Source: Planosporangium spinosum (lineage in GTDB: Bacteria; Actinomycetota; Actinomycetes; Mycobacteriales; Micromonosporaceae). Taken from it: a stretch of 64,000 nt of DNA. Below are positions 52,307 to 61,264 of this stretch, one piece after another. Numbering within the stretch: position 1 is the stretch's first letter; every line of letters starts with the position of its first letter. The translations under genes were made by a program, and so were the position numbers. Below the pieces are notes generated by a model that was not told where the DNA came from, ran no database searches, and worked only from the letters and a program-made list of their open reading frames with translations. The stretch spans positions 121,522 to 185,521 of the forward strand of contig NZ_JBLYUB010000016.1 in the NCBI RefSeq assembly GCF_049999945.1, read 5' to 3'.

Positions 52307-55300
52307 TCGACAGGCTGATCGCGGGGCTGGGGGACGCCGCGGGCGCGCTGACCGCGACGTCGATCGCGGAGGCCCTGTGGTTGGCTCGATACCTGCCGCC
52401 GGCCCAGCCGGTACCCGCGGGCGAGCCGCCGCCGGCTCCGACCGCCGGCCTCGGTCAACCGGGGAGGACCACATCCACCGGGGACGGTCAGCGTACGGAC
52501 CGGCCCCGCCCGGCCGAGGGCTCCGCCGCGGGCCGGCCCGGTCGCTCCGGCTCGGCGTCGATGCACCTGGCCGGCGGCGAACACGGGCGCGCCGACGCCG
52601 ACACCATCGCGGTCGGCAGCCCGGCCGTACCGGCGCTGCCGCACGCCCTGGCGCTCGGCCGGGCGCTCGCCCCGCTGCGCCGCGCGGTCGAGTCGACCCG
52701 GGAACGGGAATTCGACGAGCAGCGCAGCGTCGAGCTGACCGCCGAGACCCGCACCCTCCAGGTCGTCTTCTCCCCGACCCGGGACCGCTGGCTCGACCTG
52801 GTACTGGTCGTCGACTCCAACCCATCGATGGTGGTGTGGGAGTCGACCGTCGCCGAGATGGTCACCCTGGCCGGTCGCCTCAACGCCTTCGGCAGCGTCC
52901 GGGTGTGGCGGATGCGGCCCGACGGAAGCGGGCGGAGCCCGGTGCTGAGCGCCGGCGGCACCGACGCCGCCCGCGACCCGCGGGAGCTGGTCGACCCGGC
53001 GGGCCGGCGGCTGGTGCTGGTGTTCAGCGACTGCATCGCCCCGATGTGGGACTCGCCGACGCTCAGGCAGTGGCTGGAGATGTGGGGCCGTTCCGGCCCG
53101 GTCGCCGTGATCCAGCCGCTGCCGCAGCGGCTGTGGCACCGCTGCCGGCCGCCCATGCACCTGGTGTCGCTGCACCCGCCGTTCGCGGGCGCGCCGATGG
53201 CACGGATGCGCCCCGAGTCGCGCGACGGTACCGTCACGATCCCGCCGGACGCGGTCGCGATCCCGGTCCTCGAGCTGACCGCGCCGTGGCTCACGACCGG
53301 AGCCTCACTGATCACCGGCCGGACCGCCGGGCCGATCAGCGCGGTCGCGATGCTGACCCGACGGGCGCCGGAGGAGATCGCGGCGGACGGCGAGGCCCTG
53401 GACCAGGCCGGTGGCGGCACTCTCGCCGACCTGTCCGCCGAGGAGCAGGTCCGCGAGTTCCGGGCCAGCGCCTCGACCAACGCCCGGCACCTCGCCGAGT
53501 TCCTCGCCGCCGCGCCACTGACCCTGCCGGTGATGCGGCTCGTCCAGCGCCTGATGCTGCCCGAGTCGCTCCCCCACGACCTGGCCGAGGTGTTCCTCAG
53601 CGGCCTGCTGTACCGGGTTACGCCGCCGGACCGGCGGGTACCGGCCGACCGGATCCTGTACGACTTCCGCAAGGGCGTACGGCAGGCGTTGCTCACCGGT
53701 CTGCGGGCGGGCGAGGCCCTGGCCCTGCTCGACGACGTGTCCCAGTTCGTCAACCAACGGATGGGCACGTCCTTCGACTTCCCGGCGCTGCTGGCCGGCC
53801 AGGACGGCGACATACCGGCCACCGAACTGGGCCGCCCGTTCGCCGCGGTGACCCGCGAGGTCCTCGTCGCGCTCGGCGGCCGGTACGCCGATCTGGCCGA
53901 ACGCCTGCTACCCGAGCGGGACAGCGAGTACGACACCGACGACGACTCACCGCAACCGGCGCGACGCGGACGCACGAGAGGGCGCCACAAGGGAGTAGAC
54001 GTGACCGAGCGCATCGACGATCACGGTGACAGCCTCCAGGGCACGGCGAGCCGGCCGGCGGTCTGGGGCGACGTGCCGCCACGCAATCCCGACTTCACCG
54101 GCCGTGAGGCGCTGCTGCGCAACCTCCGGCGCCAGCTGACCAACCGGGCCACCGCCCTGCTGCCGCACACCCTGCACGGGCTGGGCGGGGTGGGCAAGAC
54201 GCAGCTCGCGGTCGAGTACGCCTACCGCTACGACTCCTACTACGACCTGGTCTGGTGGGTACCGGCGGAACAGCCGGCGCTGTTCCGCCAGTCGCTGACC
54301 GCGCTGGCCCGGCGGCTGGACCTGGTACAGCCTGGCGACGTCGACGTGGCCCGGGCGCTGAACAGCGTGTACGACGCGCTGCGCACCGGCCGGCCGTACA
54401 AGCGCTGGCTGCTCGTGTTCGACAACGCCAACCGGCCCGAGGAGCTGGCGCCGTTCCTGTCCAATCCGGGCGGCCACCTGCTCATCACCTCCCGCAACTA
54501 CAACTGGGCCGGTATCGCGCAGACCGTCGAGGTCGACGTGTTCAGCCGCGCCGAGAGCGTCGAGCTGCTCACCCGGCGGCTGCCTGACATCGCCGAGGAG
54601 ACCGCCGACCGGCTGGCCCACCTGCTCGGCGACCTGCCGCTGGCGCTGGAGCAGGCGGCCAGCTGGATCGCCGCCACGGCCATGCCGTTCGACGAGTACA
54701 TCGACCTGCTGGAGAAGCGGACCGTCGACGCGCTGCGCGAGGGCGCGCTGAGCACGTACGACGCGCCGGTCGCGGTCGTGTTCGGCCTGTCGTTCGACCG
54801 GCTCGCCGAGCAGAACGCACCGGCCCTGCAACTGCTGGAACTGTGCGCGTTCTTCGGCGCCGAGCCGATCTCGATCCGGCTGCTGCCGATGGGCCGGTAC
54901 GCCCGCAACCTGCCGGGCGTGCTGGAGGACACCCTGCGCGACGACATCCAGCTGCGCCGGGCGGTCCGTGACATCGGCCGGTTCGGCCTGGCGAAGGTCG
55001 ACGCCTCCCGCAACAGCATCCAGGTGCACCGGCTGGTGCAGGCGGTGCTGCGGGCGCGGCTGTCCGAGGAGCAGCGCGAGGGGTACCTGCGCAGCGTCCA
55101 GGAGATCCTCGCCGCGTACAACCCGGGCGACCCGACCGACGACCCGAAGACCTGGGACCGGCACGCCGAGATCGGCCCGCACGTGGACGCCTCCGAGGCG
55201 GTGCACAGCGACCTCGCCGACATCCGCAACGTCGTCCTCGACCAGGTCCGCTACCTGTATGTCACCGGCGACTACGTCAGCAGCCGGGAGCTGGGGCAGA

Positions 55301-56550
55301 AGGCCTACGACGTGTGGCGGGAGAAGCTGGGCGAGGACCACGTGCTCACCATCGTCACGGCCCGGTTCCTCGGCAACGCGATGCGCTCGACCGGCGACGC
55401 CGCCGCGACCCGCGAACTGAACGAGCGGACCCTGGCTGTCGCCCGCCGGTCACTGGGCGAGGACCACGAGCACACCCTGGCGATCGCGAACAGCGTCGGC
55501 GGCGACGTCCGGCTGTCCGGCGACTGGGTACGGTCCAAGGAGATCGACGAGGATCTGCTGGTCCGGCACCGGCGGGTGTTCGGCGAGGACGACCCGAACA
55601 CCCTGCGGGTGGCCAACAACCTCGGCGTCGACCTCCGCCTGCTCGGCGAGTTCGAGCGGGCGTACGAACTGGACCGGGACACCTGGGCCCGGCGGCGCCG
55701 GATCCTCGGCGACGACCACCCGGACACCCTGTTCAGCGTCACCACCGGCCTGTCCCGGGACCTGTACGGGCTGGGCCGCTACGAGGAGGCGATCGAACTC
55801 CAGCGCACCTGGCTGCCCCGGCTGCGCGCGCAGCTCGGCGCCAACCACGCCAACGTGCTGCTCGCGTCGCGCATCCACGCCGCGTCGCTGCGCAAGGCCG
55901 GCCACGCGCACGAGGCGCTCGACCTGGCGCGGGAGGTGCTGCGGCGCCGGCAGGAGAACTACGGCGACGACCACACCGAGACGATCAGCGCGATGCTGAC
56001 GCTGTTCACCACCCTCTTCCAGACCGACCGGCTGGCCGAGGCGAAGGTGCTCGGCGAGGAGACCGTCGCCGGGTACCGCCGCGCCGTCGGCGACGACCAC
56101 GCGTTCACGTACGTGGGGATGACCAACCTGGCGATCGTGCTGCGGCTGGCCGGCGACTACGGCCGGGCCCGCGACCTCGACGAGCGGGCCCTGGCGGGGA
56201 TGCGGGCCTCCCGCACCCTGGGGCCGGACCATCCGTACACGATCTGCACGGCCATCAACATGTCCAACGACCTGGCCGTCGCGCGCGAGCACCGGGCGGC
56301 GGTCCGGCTGCTCCAGGAGATCCTTCCGATCGCCCGCACGGTCCGCGGCGACCGGCACCCGGAGACGCTCGCCTGCTCCGCGAACCTCGCGCTCGACCTG
56401 CACGCGATCGGCGAGACCGACGCGGCGCGGCAGCTACGTGACGACACGCTCTCCCGGTTCCGTCAGCTCTTCCCCGACGACCACCCGGACGTCGACGACA
56501 TGATCCACGGACGCCGGCTCTACTGCGTGGTCGACCCGCCGCCGACGTGA
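52303..56550 (+). CDS. fxsT: FxsT-type protein: SAV_2336/vWA-like region fused to NB-ARC and TPR
   Basis: 1415 residues. Residues 1-560 resemble the SAV_2336 N-terminal family and contain a vWA-like core beginning LVLVVDSNPSM near residue 170 (a DxNxS variant of the metal motif). A charged linker leads to GRPAVWGDVPPRNPDFTGREALL and an NB-ARC NTPase: P-loop GLGGVGKTQ near 627, Walker B WLLVFDNANRPEEL, LLITSRN, and LPLALEQAASWI. From about 985 to the end are some ten tetratricopeptide repeats with the recurrent LGEDHVLT/LGDDHPDT signature. The NB-ARC/TPR half is the Fxs-system TPR protein. Such STAND NTPases sense a signal, oligomerise and switch on an effector. Its end overlaps the convergent HExxH gene by 31 bases. 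Confidence 0.88.
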   Translation: MIDRLIAGLGDAAGALTATSIAEALWLARYLPPAQPVPAGEPPPAPTAGLGQPGRTTSTGDGQRTDRPRPAEGSAAGRPGRSGSASMHLAGGEHGRADADTIAVGSPAVPALPHALALGRALAPLRRAVESTREREFDEQRSVELTAETRTLQVVFSPTRDRWLDLVLVVDSNPSMVVWESTVAEMVTLAGRLNAFGSVRVWRMRPDGSGRSPVLSAGGTDAARDPRELVDPAGRRLVLVFSDCIAPMWDSPTLRQWLEMWGRSGPVAVIQPLPQRLWHRCRPPMHLVSLHPPFAGAPMARMRPESRDGTVTIPPDAVAIPVLELTAPWLTTGASLITGRTAGPISAVAMLTRRAPEEIAADGEALDQAGGGTLADLSAEEQVREFRASASTNARHLAEFLAAAPLTLPVMRLVQRLMLPESLPHDLAEVFLSGLLYRVTPPDRRVPADRILYDFRKGVRQALLTGLRAGEALALLDDVSQFVNQRMGTSFDFPALLAGQDGDIPATELGRPFAAVTREVLVALGGRYADLAERLLPERDSEYDTDDDSPQPARRGRTRGRHKGVDVTERIDDHGDSLQGTASRPAVWGDVPPRNPDFTGREALLRNLRRQLTNRATALLPHTLHGLGGVGKTQLAVEYAYRYDSYYDLVWWVPAEQPALFRQSLTALARRLDLVQPGDVDVARALNSVYDALRTGRPYKRWLLVFDNANRPEELAPFLSNPGGHLLITSRNYNWAGIAQTVEVDVFSRAESVELLTRRLPDIAEETADRLAHLLGDLPLALEQAASWIAATAMPFDEYIDLLEKRTVDALREGALSTYDAPVAVVFGLSFDRLAEQNAPALQLLELCAFFGAEPISIRLLPMGRYARNLPGVLEDTLRDDIQLRRAVRDIGRFGLAKVDASRNSIQVHRLVQAVLRARLSEEQREGYLRSVQEILAAYNPGDPTDDPKTWDRHAEIGPHVDASEAVHSDLADIRNVVLDQVRYLYVTGDYVSSRELGQKAYDVWREKLGEDHVLTIVTARFLGNAMRSTGDAAATRELNERTLAVARRSLGEDHEHTLAIANSVGGDVRLSGDWVRSKEIDEDLLVRHRRVFGEDDPNTLRVANNLGVDLRLLGEFERAYELDRDTWARRRRILGDDHPDTLFSVTTGLSRDLYGLGRYEEAIELQRTWLPRLRAQLGANHANVLLASRIHAASLRKAGHAHEALDLAREVLRRRQENYGDDHTETISAMLTLFTTLFQTDRLAEAKVLGEETVAGYRRAVGDDHAFTYVGMTNLAIVLRLAGDYGRARDLDERALAGMRASRTLGPDHPYTICTAINMSNDLAVAREHRAAVRLLQEILPIARTVRGDRHPETLACSANLALDLHAIGETDAARQLRDDTLSRFRQLFPDDHPDVDDMIHGRRLYCVVDPPPT

Positions 56551-58310
56551 CCGGTCCGGCCGGGTGCCCGGGCCAGCCAGCGCGCCAGCGCGACGGGATC
56601 CGGTGCCGGCTGTCCCGCGTCGCGGACCGCCCGGTGTACCGCGTACGGCAGTTCCGGGCCGGTCCGCCACACGACCGCGTCCGGGCCGCCGAGCCGGCCC
56701 GCGGCGAGGGCCAGCCCGACCCAGCCGCGGCGGTCGTCCGGATCCGCGTCGATCTGGGCGCGGTAGGCCGCCACCGCGGCGGCGAGGTCGCCGTTGACGT
56801 ACGCCGCGTCACCGGGCGTGGCCGCGGGCACCACCCGGACCAGCTCCGACGGCTGCGCGCAGGCACCGCCGAACCGCGCCGGGTCGGCCAGCCGCAGCAG
56901 GGCCAGGTCGAGCCGCGCGCTGTCGTCGCGGGCCCGCACGTCACCGGGGACGACCGCGGTGTCGACCGCGCGCGGCGGCTGCGCCGCACCGGCCAGCCAG
57001 GCCGCGCGGACCAGGCGCACCTGGTCCGGGTCGGGCCGCAGGTTGCGCAGCCGCCAGCCGACCCAGTGGTCCTCGGCGGTCGCGGCCGCGATCGTGGCGG
57101 CGTCGGCGGGCACGGTGTCGGCGGCGAACGACGACAGCGTCGCGCGCATGCCGGCCAGGAACCGGCGCCCGTCGGCGGTGAACCGGTCGGACTCCTCCAG
57201 CGTGCGCAGGGCGCGCCCGACCAGGTGCCGCCAGCGCGCGAACTCTTCGTGTGCGAAGTGCGCTTTCGCTCCTTCGAGTAGGCCACGCTCGGTACGCCAG
57301 AAGTCAGTGACGCCCAGGAACGCGTACACGCCCTGCAGCAGTCCGCCCAGCGGCCGGGGGTCGTCGCGCCAGGGCGCGTAGTGCCGGTGGCCGCCGTCGT
57401 CGGCGTACAGCGGGACGAGATCCAGCAGGGCGCCCAGCTTCGCGTGCTGGAACTCGTGCAGCAGCGACGACGCGAGCGCCAGGTCGTCGCGCGGCGGGCT
57501 CAGCGACACCGCACCGAAGGCGTGCATCGACGTGCCGTTCACGCTGCGGCCGGAGCCCGGCGGGCGCAGCGGCACGATCGTCACCAGGCCGGCCCCGATC
57601 GCCTCGGCGTACCGGCGGTGGTGGCGCACCAGGATCGGCCAGGCGTCGTCGAGCAGCCGCTGCCAGCGCCGTACGTCGGCCGGGCCGAGCCGGTCGCTCG
57701 CGTGCAGTCCGTGCTCGTCGCGGTACGGGTCGAGGTCGTCGAGCGTCACCGTGACCGCGCATCCGTCCACCGTGGATCGCAGGTGGCGCAGGCCGGTCCA
57801 GCCGGGCGCGTCGGCCGCCGGGTCCGGCGGGATCGTGACGTCACCCACCCGGTACTCCCCCGCCTTGCCGACCACGGTCACCACGGCGTCACCCGCCGCG
57901 GCCCGGCCGAGCCCGGGCAGGACCACCCGGCCGCCGGTCACGGGTACGTCGAACGTGAACTCGCACCCGGCGCGGACCGCCGCCGCCACGGCGATGGCCG
58001 ACAGGGCGCCGAGCGCCGGGTGGCGGGCCCCGCCGTCCGTGCGGGCCGCCCGGTACGCGGCGGCCACCCAGGCACCGAACTGCGGTGCGGTGACCGTCTC
58101 CGCCACGCTCCTCGGCGCGCCCTCCTGCGCGTACGTGAGCAGTGCGAACGCGTCGTCGAGCCGGGGCGAGCGGGCCACCCGCAGGATCTCGCGCAGCAGC
58201 AGCAACCGGCGGCTGAATTGTGCCGCGCGCAGCGCCGCCACGCCGGCCGGACTTCCGTAGCCGGCCGCGAGGTCGTCGAACTCGGTCCCCGGGAGGGTGT
58301 GCGTGCGCAT
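56520..58310 (-). CDS. HExxH-type peptide beta-hydroxylase-like protein
   Basis: 596 residues. The motif HEFQH is at about 286-290 (SSLLHEFQHAKLGALLDLVPLY). The N-terminal part (LLLLREILRVARSP) and the C-terminal part match the mod_HExxH domain that is usually fused behind FxsB; recent naming treats the group as 2-oxoglutarate-dependent peptide beta-hydroxylases. Here it is a separate gene 31 bases after fxsB, in the order fxsA-fxsB-HExxH. It would modify the FxsA peptide further. ATG 58310 is chosen; GTG 58313 is possible. Confidence 0.85.
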   Translation of the reverse strand: MRTHTLPGTEFDDLAAGYGSPAGVAALRAAQFSRRLLLLREILRVARSPRLDDAFALLTYAQEGAPRSVAETVTAPQFGAWVAAAYRAARTDGGARHPALGALSAIAVAAAVRAGCEFTFDVPVTGGRVVLPGLGRAAAGDAVVTVVGKAGEYRVGDVTIPPDPAADAPGWTGLRHLRSTVDGCAVTVTLDDLDPYRDEHGLHASDRLGPADVRRWQRLLDDAWPILVRHHRRYAEAIGAGLVTIVPLRPPGSGRSVNGTSMHAFGAVSLSPPRDDLALASSLLHEFQHAKLGALLDLVPLYADDGGHRHYAPWRDDPRPLGGLLQGVYAFLGVTDFWRTERGLLEGAKAHFAHEEFARWRHLVGRALRTLEESDRFTADGRRFLAGMRATLSSFAADTVPADAATIAAATAEDHWVGWRLRNLRPDPDQVRLVRAAWLAGAAQPPRAVDTAVVPGDVRARDDSARLDLALLRLADPARFGGACAQPSELVRVVPAATPGDAAYVNGDLAAAVAAYRAQIDADPDDRRGWVGLALAAGRLGGPDAVVWRTGPELPYAVHRAVRDAGQPAPDPVALARWLARAPGRTGHVGGGSTTQ

Positions 58311-58341
58311 CACGTCCGCCGGCCCCCGGCTCGCGTGCGCG

Positions 58342-59529
58342 TCACGTCGTTCGCCTCGCGATCGTCGCCACGTCGGCCCTGACCCGGTCCCTGATGTGGC
58401 CGATGAGCCGGAACAGGTCCGGGCAGTAGACCGACGGGTTCCGGAAGCCGCTGCCGGCCCGGTACCGGTGCGGATAGTAACCACCGCCGCAGACCCGGTG
58501 CACCGGGCAGCGCAGGCAGGTTTCCGACAGGGCGCGCAGGCCGCTCTGCCGGGCGACGACGTCGCGGTGTCGCAGGGCGTCGTCGAGCGGATGGTCGAAG
58601 ACGTTCAGCGCGGTGGAAACCGCGCCGTGGTACGCCGTCCGCAGCGTGTCCACCTGCTCCAGCGCCCCGTCGACGTTCACGACGATGACCGCGACCGGGC
58701 TCAGCCCGACCGACTCCGACCGGCTCGCGCCACCCAGGAGGCCGGAGATGATCTCCTCGAAGAGGCGTACCCCGGTCTCCACCCGCGGCGCGCCGTACCA
58801 GCGGTCGAACACCGCGATCGCCCAGTCGGCGTACGGGGTGCTGGCGTCGGGTGGCCGGCCGGGCGGCGGAGTGGTCCAGTTCCCGTGCGGCAACAGGAAG
58901 TCCATCATCGGGGGCCGGTGCTCCAGCAGCGACTCGTACGTCTCGACCGGCGGGTTGGCCAGGTCGACCACGCACAGGATGCCGGCGTAGATCTCGGGGT
59001 GGGCGCGGAGCGCGCGCAGGCCGCGTACCACCGTCTCGTGGCTGGACCGGCCACCGCGCAGCCGGCGGTGCCGGTCGTTCGCGCCCCGGTCGCCGTCCAG
59101 GCTGACGCCGACCCGGATGTCCGCGCCGGCCAGCGTCTCGACGCAGCGTTCGGTGAGGAGCGCCCCGTTTGTCTGCACGGTGCACTCGACCGCCGTACCC
59201 GGCCCGACCTCACGGCGGAACAGGTCCGCCGCCCGCGCCAGGGTGTCCGGCCCGGACAGCAGCGGTTCGCCACCGTGGAACACGATCTGGATCCGCTTCA
59301 GGCCGTGCCGTTCGGCGTGCTCGGCGATCCTCCGGGCGACCTGAGCCATCGTGTCGTCGGACATGGCCGCGGCCAGGTCGCGCCAGGACCGGTCCGCGGC
59401 CTCGTACATATAACAGTAATCGCATGCAAAATTGCATTTTGCGGTTGTTTTAACGACGAACTGAGTGAAGGGGGTAACCGCCACCCCCGGTTGGGCGGTG
59501 TCGCCGATCGGCGTGGCCGCGAGGGGCAT
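58342..59529 (-). CDS. fxsB: FxsB radical SAM/SPASM peptide maturase
   Basis: 395 residues. The SAM-cluster motif CxxxCxxC is at Cys32, Cys36 and Cys39 (KCNFACDYCYMYE); GGEPLL and SLDGDRGAND are the usual following motifs. A C-terminal SPASM-like cysteine set (ETCLRCPVHRVCGGG ... SVYCPDLF) binds auxiliary clusters. FxsB proteins make a cyclophane crosslink in the C-terminal FxSxx part of FxsA. Many relatives carry the HExxH domain in the same chain; here it is split off. The codons of the CxxxCxxC region are unusually AT-rich. It starts 11 bases after fxsA. Confidence 0.95.
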   Translation of the reverse strand: MPLAATPIGDTAQPGVAVTPFTQFVVKTTAKCNFACDYCYMYEAADRSWRDLAAAMSDDTMAQVARRIAEHAERHGLKRIQIVFHGGEPLLSGPDTLARAADLFRREVGPGTAVECTVQTNGALLTERCVETLAGADIRVGVSLDGDRGANDRHRRLRGGRSSHETVVRGLRALRAHPEIYAGILCVVDLANPPVETYESLLEHRPPMMDFLLPHGNWTTPPPGRPPDASTPYADWAIAVFDRWYGAPRVETGVRLFEEIISGLLGGASRSESVGLSPVAVIVVNVDGALEQVDTLRTAYHGAVSTALNVFDHPLDDALRHRDVVARQSGLRALSETCLRCPVHRVCGGGYYPHRYRAGSGFRNPSVYCPDLFRLIGHIRDRVRADVATIARRTT

Positions 59530-59540
59530 GACGGTCCCGG

Positions 59541-59759
59541 TCAGACGCTGGACTGGAAGCCGGCCACAGCGTCCTGCGGGCTGTCCATCTCCGCGCGTAT
59601 CCGGCGCAGGCTCTTCGCCACGGCCGTCTCCGGCAGGTTCCGCAGATCCTCGAGACTAAGGGCGGTGACGTCGATGAGATCGGACCCGAAGGCCCGATCG
59701 GCGATGACCGACGGCTCGGTGTCGGCCACACGTTCCACGGGGCGTCCTGATGCGTTCAT
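59541..59759 (-). CDS. fxsA: FxsA precursor peptide (FxSxx-COOH RiPP)
   Basis: 72 residues ending in Phe-Gln-Ser-Ser-Val, an exact F-x-S-x-x terminus. The leader holds the conserved segment DLIDVTALSLEDLRNL and SLRRIRAEMDSP, matching the family. A cyclophane linking the Phe to a neighbour is expected from FxsB. I start at ATG 59759 (MNASGRPVERV); longer open frames upstream are not protein-like. It is the first gene of the fxsA-fxsB-HExxH operon, and its promoter must lie just above 59760. Confidence 0.93.
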   Translation of the reverse strand: MNASGRPVERVADTEPSVIADRAFGSDLIDVTALSLEDLRNLPETAVAKSLRRIRAEMDSPQDAVAGFQSSV

Positions 59760-60390
59760 GGACAGACCTGCCCGACTCGCGAAAGCTGGAACAGCCGCAC
59801 AGCCACGGCTGGAAAAATTGCATGGGGAAATCGTCGGCGCGCGCCGTCGCCTCCACGGGCGGTGGGGAGGGTGTCGTCGCCGGCCGTCCTTTCGACCGAC
59901 ACGGCCAACAAGCGTCACCACCTCACGCGTAGGACCGGGGCGCACCCCGGACATCCCCCACTGGCAGCGCTTCAATCCTGCCGAACGGGAAATCACTGCT
60001 GGTCTCGGGCAGCCGGGAGCCCGGCTGGGGCGACACGCACAGCCAGCGAGACTCTACCGCTAAAGATCCCCTGTGGACAGCGCCGACGAGACTGACGGAA
60101 AGTCGGGATCACGCCTCACGGCATTCTCCCGCTACACCGGGCGTGATGCTCCCCCACTCTGCCACCGGCCACCGCTCACCTGAGGCATTTCCAACACGAC
60201 GACAAGGAACGAATGGCTATCGGCCGTCCTGGCTGTACCACTCCGAGGGCCGGGTGACGAACAGACCTTCCCTCAGGAACCCTGGCGCCATCGACGGGTT
60301 CACGCCACGATCATGGTCCCGCTCTTCCAATCTTGGAAAGCTAGGCACCAATATCGGTGCCCAATCTTCCAAGATCCGCGAGACGGGCCA
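59760..60390. other. Intergenic region upstream of fxsA
   Basis: No gene is supported. It should hold the fxsA promoter. A perfect 8-bp hairpin (CAGCCGGG/CCCGGCTG) is at 60010-60027 and a larger one at 60330-60375. Confidence 0.55.
60330..60375. repeat. Double inverted repeat
   Basis: ATCTTGGAA (60330) pairs with TTCCAAGAT (60367), and inside it GGCACC (60344) pairs with GGTGCC (60356). It marks the point where the DHFR-like fragment begins; it may be a terminator or the end of a small mobile element. Confidence 0.7.
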
Positions 60391-60685
60391 GTTCCGCTTC
60401 GTACGGCGCGTGGGACCTCGACTGGACCGGCTGGTGGGGCGACGACCCGCCCTACCACGCCCCGGTGCTCGTGCTGACCCACCACCCGCGTAAGCCGCTC
60501 ACGATGGCGGGAGGCACGACGTTCACGTTCGTGACCGACGGCATCGAATCCGCCCTCGAACAGGCCCGTAAGACCGCCGGCGACGACGACGTGGCATCGC
60601 CGGAGGGGCCGCCACGATCAACCAGTACCTCGCCGTCCGAGCCGCGTCACTGGTCACCCACGTCAGCTACCGCGTACTCCACTAA
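60391..60685 (+). pseudogene. RibD/DHFR-domain protein fragment, frameshifted
   Basis: The text GAWDLDWTGWWGDDPPYHAP, VLVLTHHPRKPLTMAGGTTF and FVTDGIESALEQARKTAGDD is clearly from a dihydrofolate-reductase-fold (RibD C-terminal) protein. After the codons for DDDV near 60590 one base is missing; reading on in the next frame gives IAGGAATINQYLAV and RAASLVTHVSYRVLH with a stop at 60683. The N-terminal half is absent. It is a dead gene. Confidence 0.85.
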
Positions 60686-60752
60686 GGCCTGCTTCAGAAG
60701 TCCGAGCAGGCATGCGACGCAGCCTGGGTGCTCAATGACCGATCATGGGCGA

Positions 60753-61172
60753 ATGAGCCAGTACTTCAACGTCAACGGCACGTCGGTGTGGAACCCGGCG
60801 TCCACGGTCGCACAGCTCTTCTTCCTCACTGCTCGGGCGATGGTCGTGGTAACCAATAAACCGCACGGCATCCATGATCTTGGAACGGGCGAGTACGACA
60901 TCGACGTGCCGGCGTATGAAGCGTTCGTTGACGAGCTGGCACGGCGGTACCTGGACAGCGGCCATCCCATTCTCGTCCAGCTCATCGAGGGCTTCCTGCC
61001 GACGGCGCTCGCACTGCTACGCAAGGGTGGCGGGGACGTGCCCGTGTTGGCGGAAACCGCTGCTGGGGATCGGGAGCGGGCGTCGTGCGCACCAGGCGGC
61101 GTGGTGGCCATCGAACGAGCCGAGCGAGTGCTTGCCGAGGCAACTGACCTGGCTACGAAACTCCCGGCATAA
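60753..61172 (+). CDS. DUF6086 family protein
   Basis: 139 residues. SQYFNVNGTSVWNPASTVAQLF at the start, a middle segment YDIDVPAYEAFVDELARRYLDSGHPILVQLIEGFLPTALAL and an Ala-rich helical end fit DUF6086, a family of small actinobacterial proteins of unknown function. The start ATG 60753 is chosen from the family; ATG 60735 is also in frame. It is followed by a perfect palindrome and converges on the ketopantoate reductase remnant. Confidence 0.8.
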   Translation: MSQYFNVNGTSVWNPASTVAQLFFLTARAMVVVTNKPHGIHDLGTGEYDIDVPAYEAFVDELARRYLDSGHPILVQLIEGFLPTALALLRKGGGDVPVLAETAAGDRERASCAPGGVVAIERAERVLAEATDLATKLPA

Positions 61173-61188
61173 CGTTCGGGCCGGACTT

Positions 61189-61216
61189 CGGAACCGCGCC
61201 CTAGGGCGCGGTTCCG
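61189..61216. terminator. Perfect 28-bp palindrome after the DUF6086 gene
   Basis: Two 14-base halves (CGGAACCGCGCCCT and complement) match without a spacer. It can stop transcription from either side. Confidence 0.75.
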
Positions 61217-61218
61217 AT

Positions 61219-61262
61219 CGTGGTGACTCGGACACCCGGGTACCGGTGCCTGAGTCACCACG
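61219..61262. terminator. Hairpin at the end of the panE fragment
   Basis: CGTGGTGACTC (61219-61229) pairs perfectly with GAGTCACCACG (61252-61262). The minus-strand stop begins at 61265. Confidence 0.7.
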
Positions 61263-61264
61263 GT

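Noticed and set aside
60357..61172. One 271-residue protein
   Set aside because: The frame merges a frameshifted DHFR-like fragment with the start of a separate DUF6086 gene.
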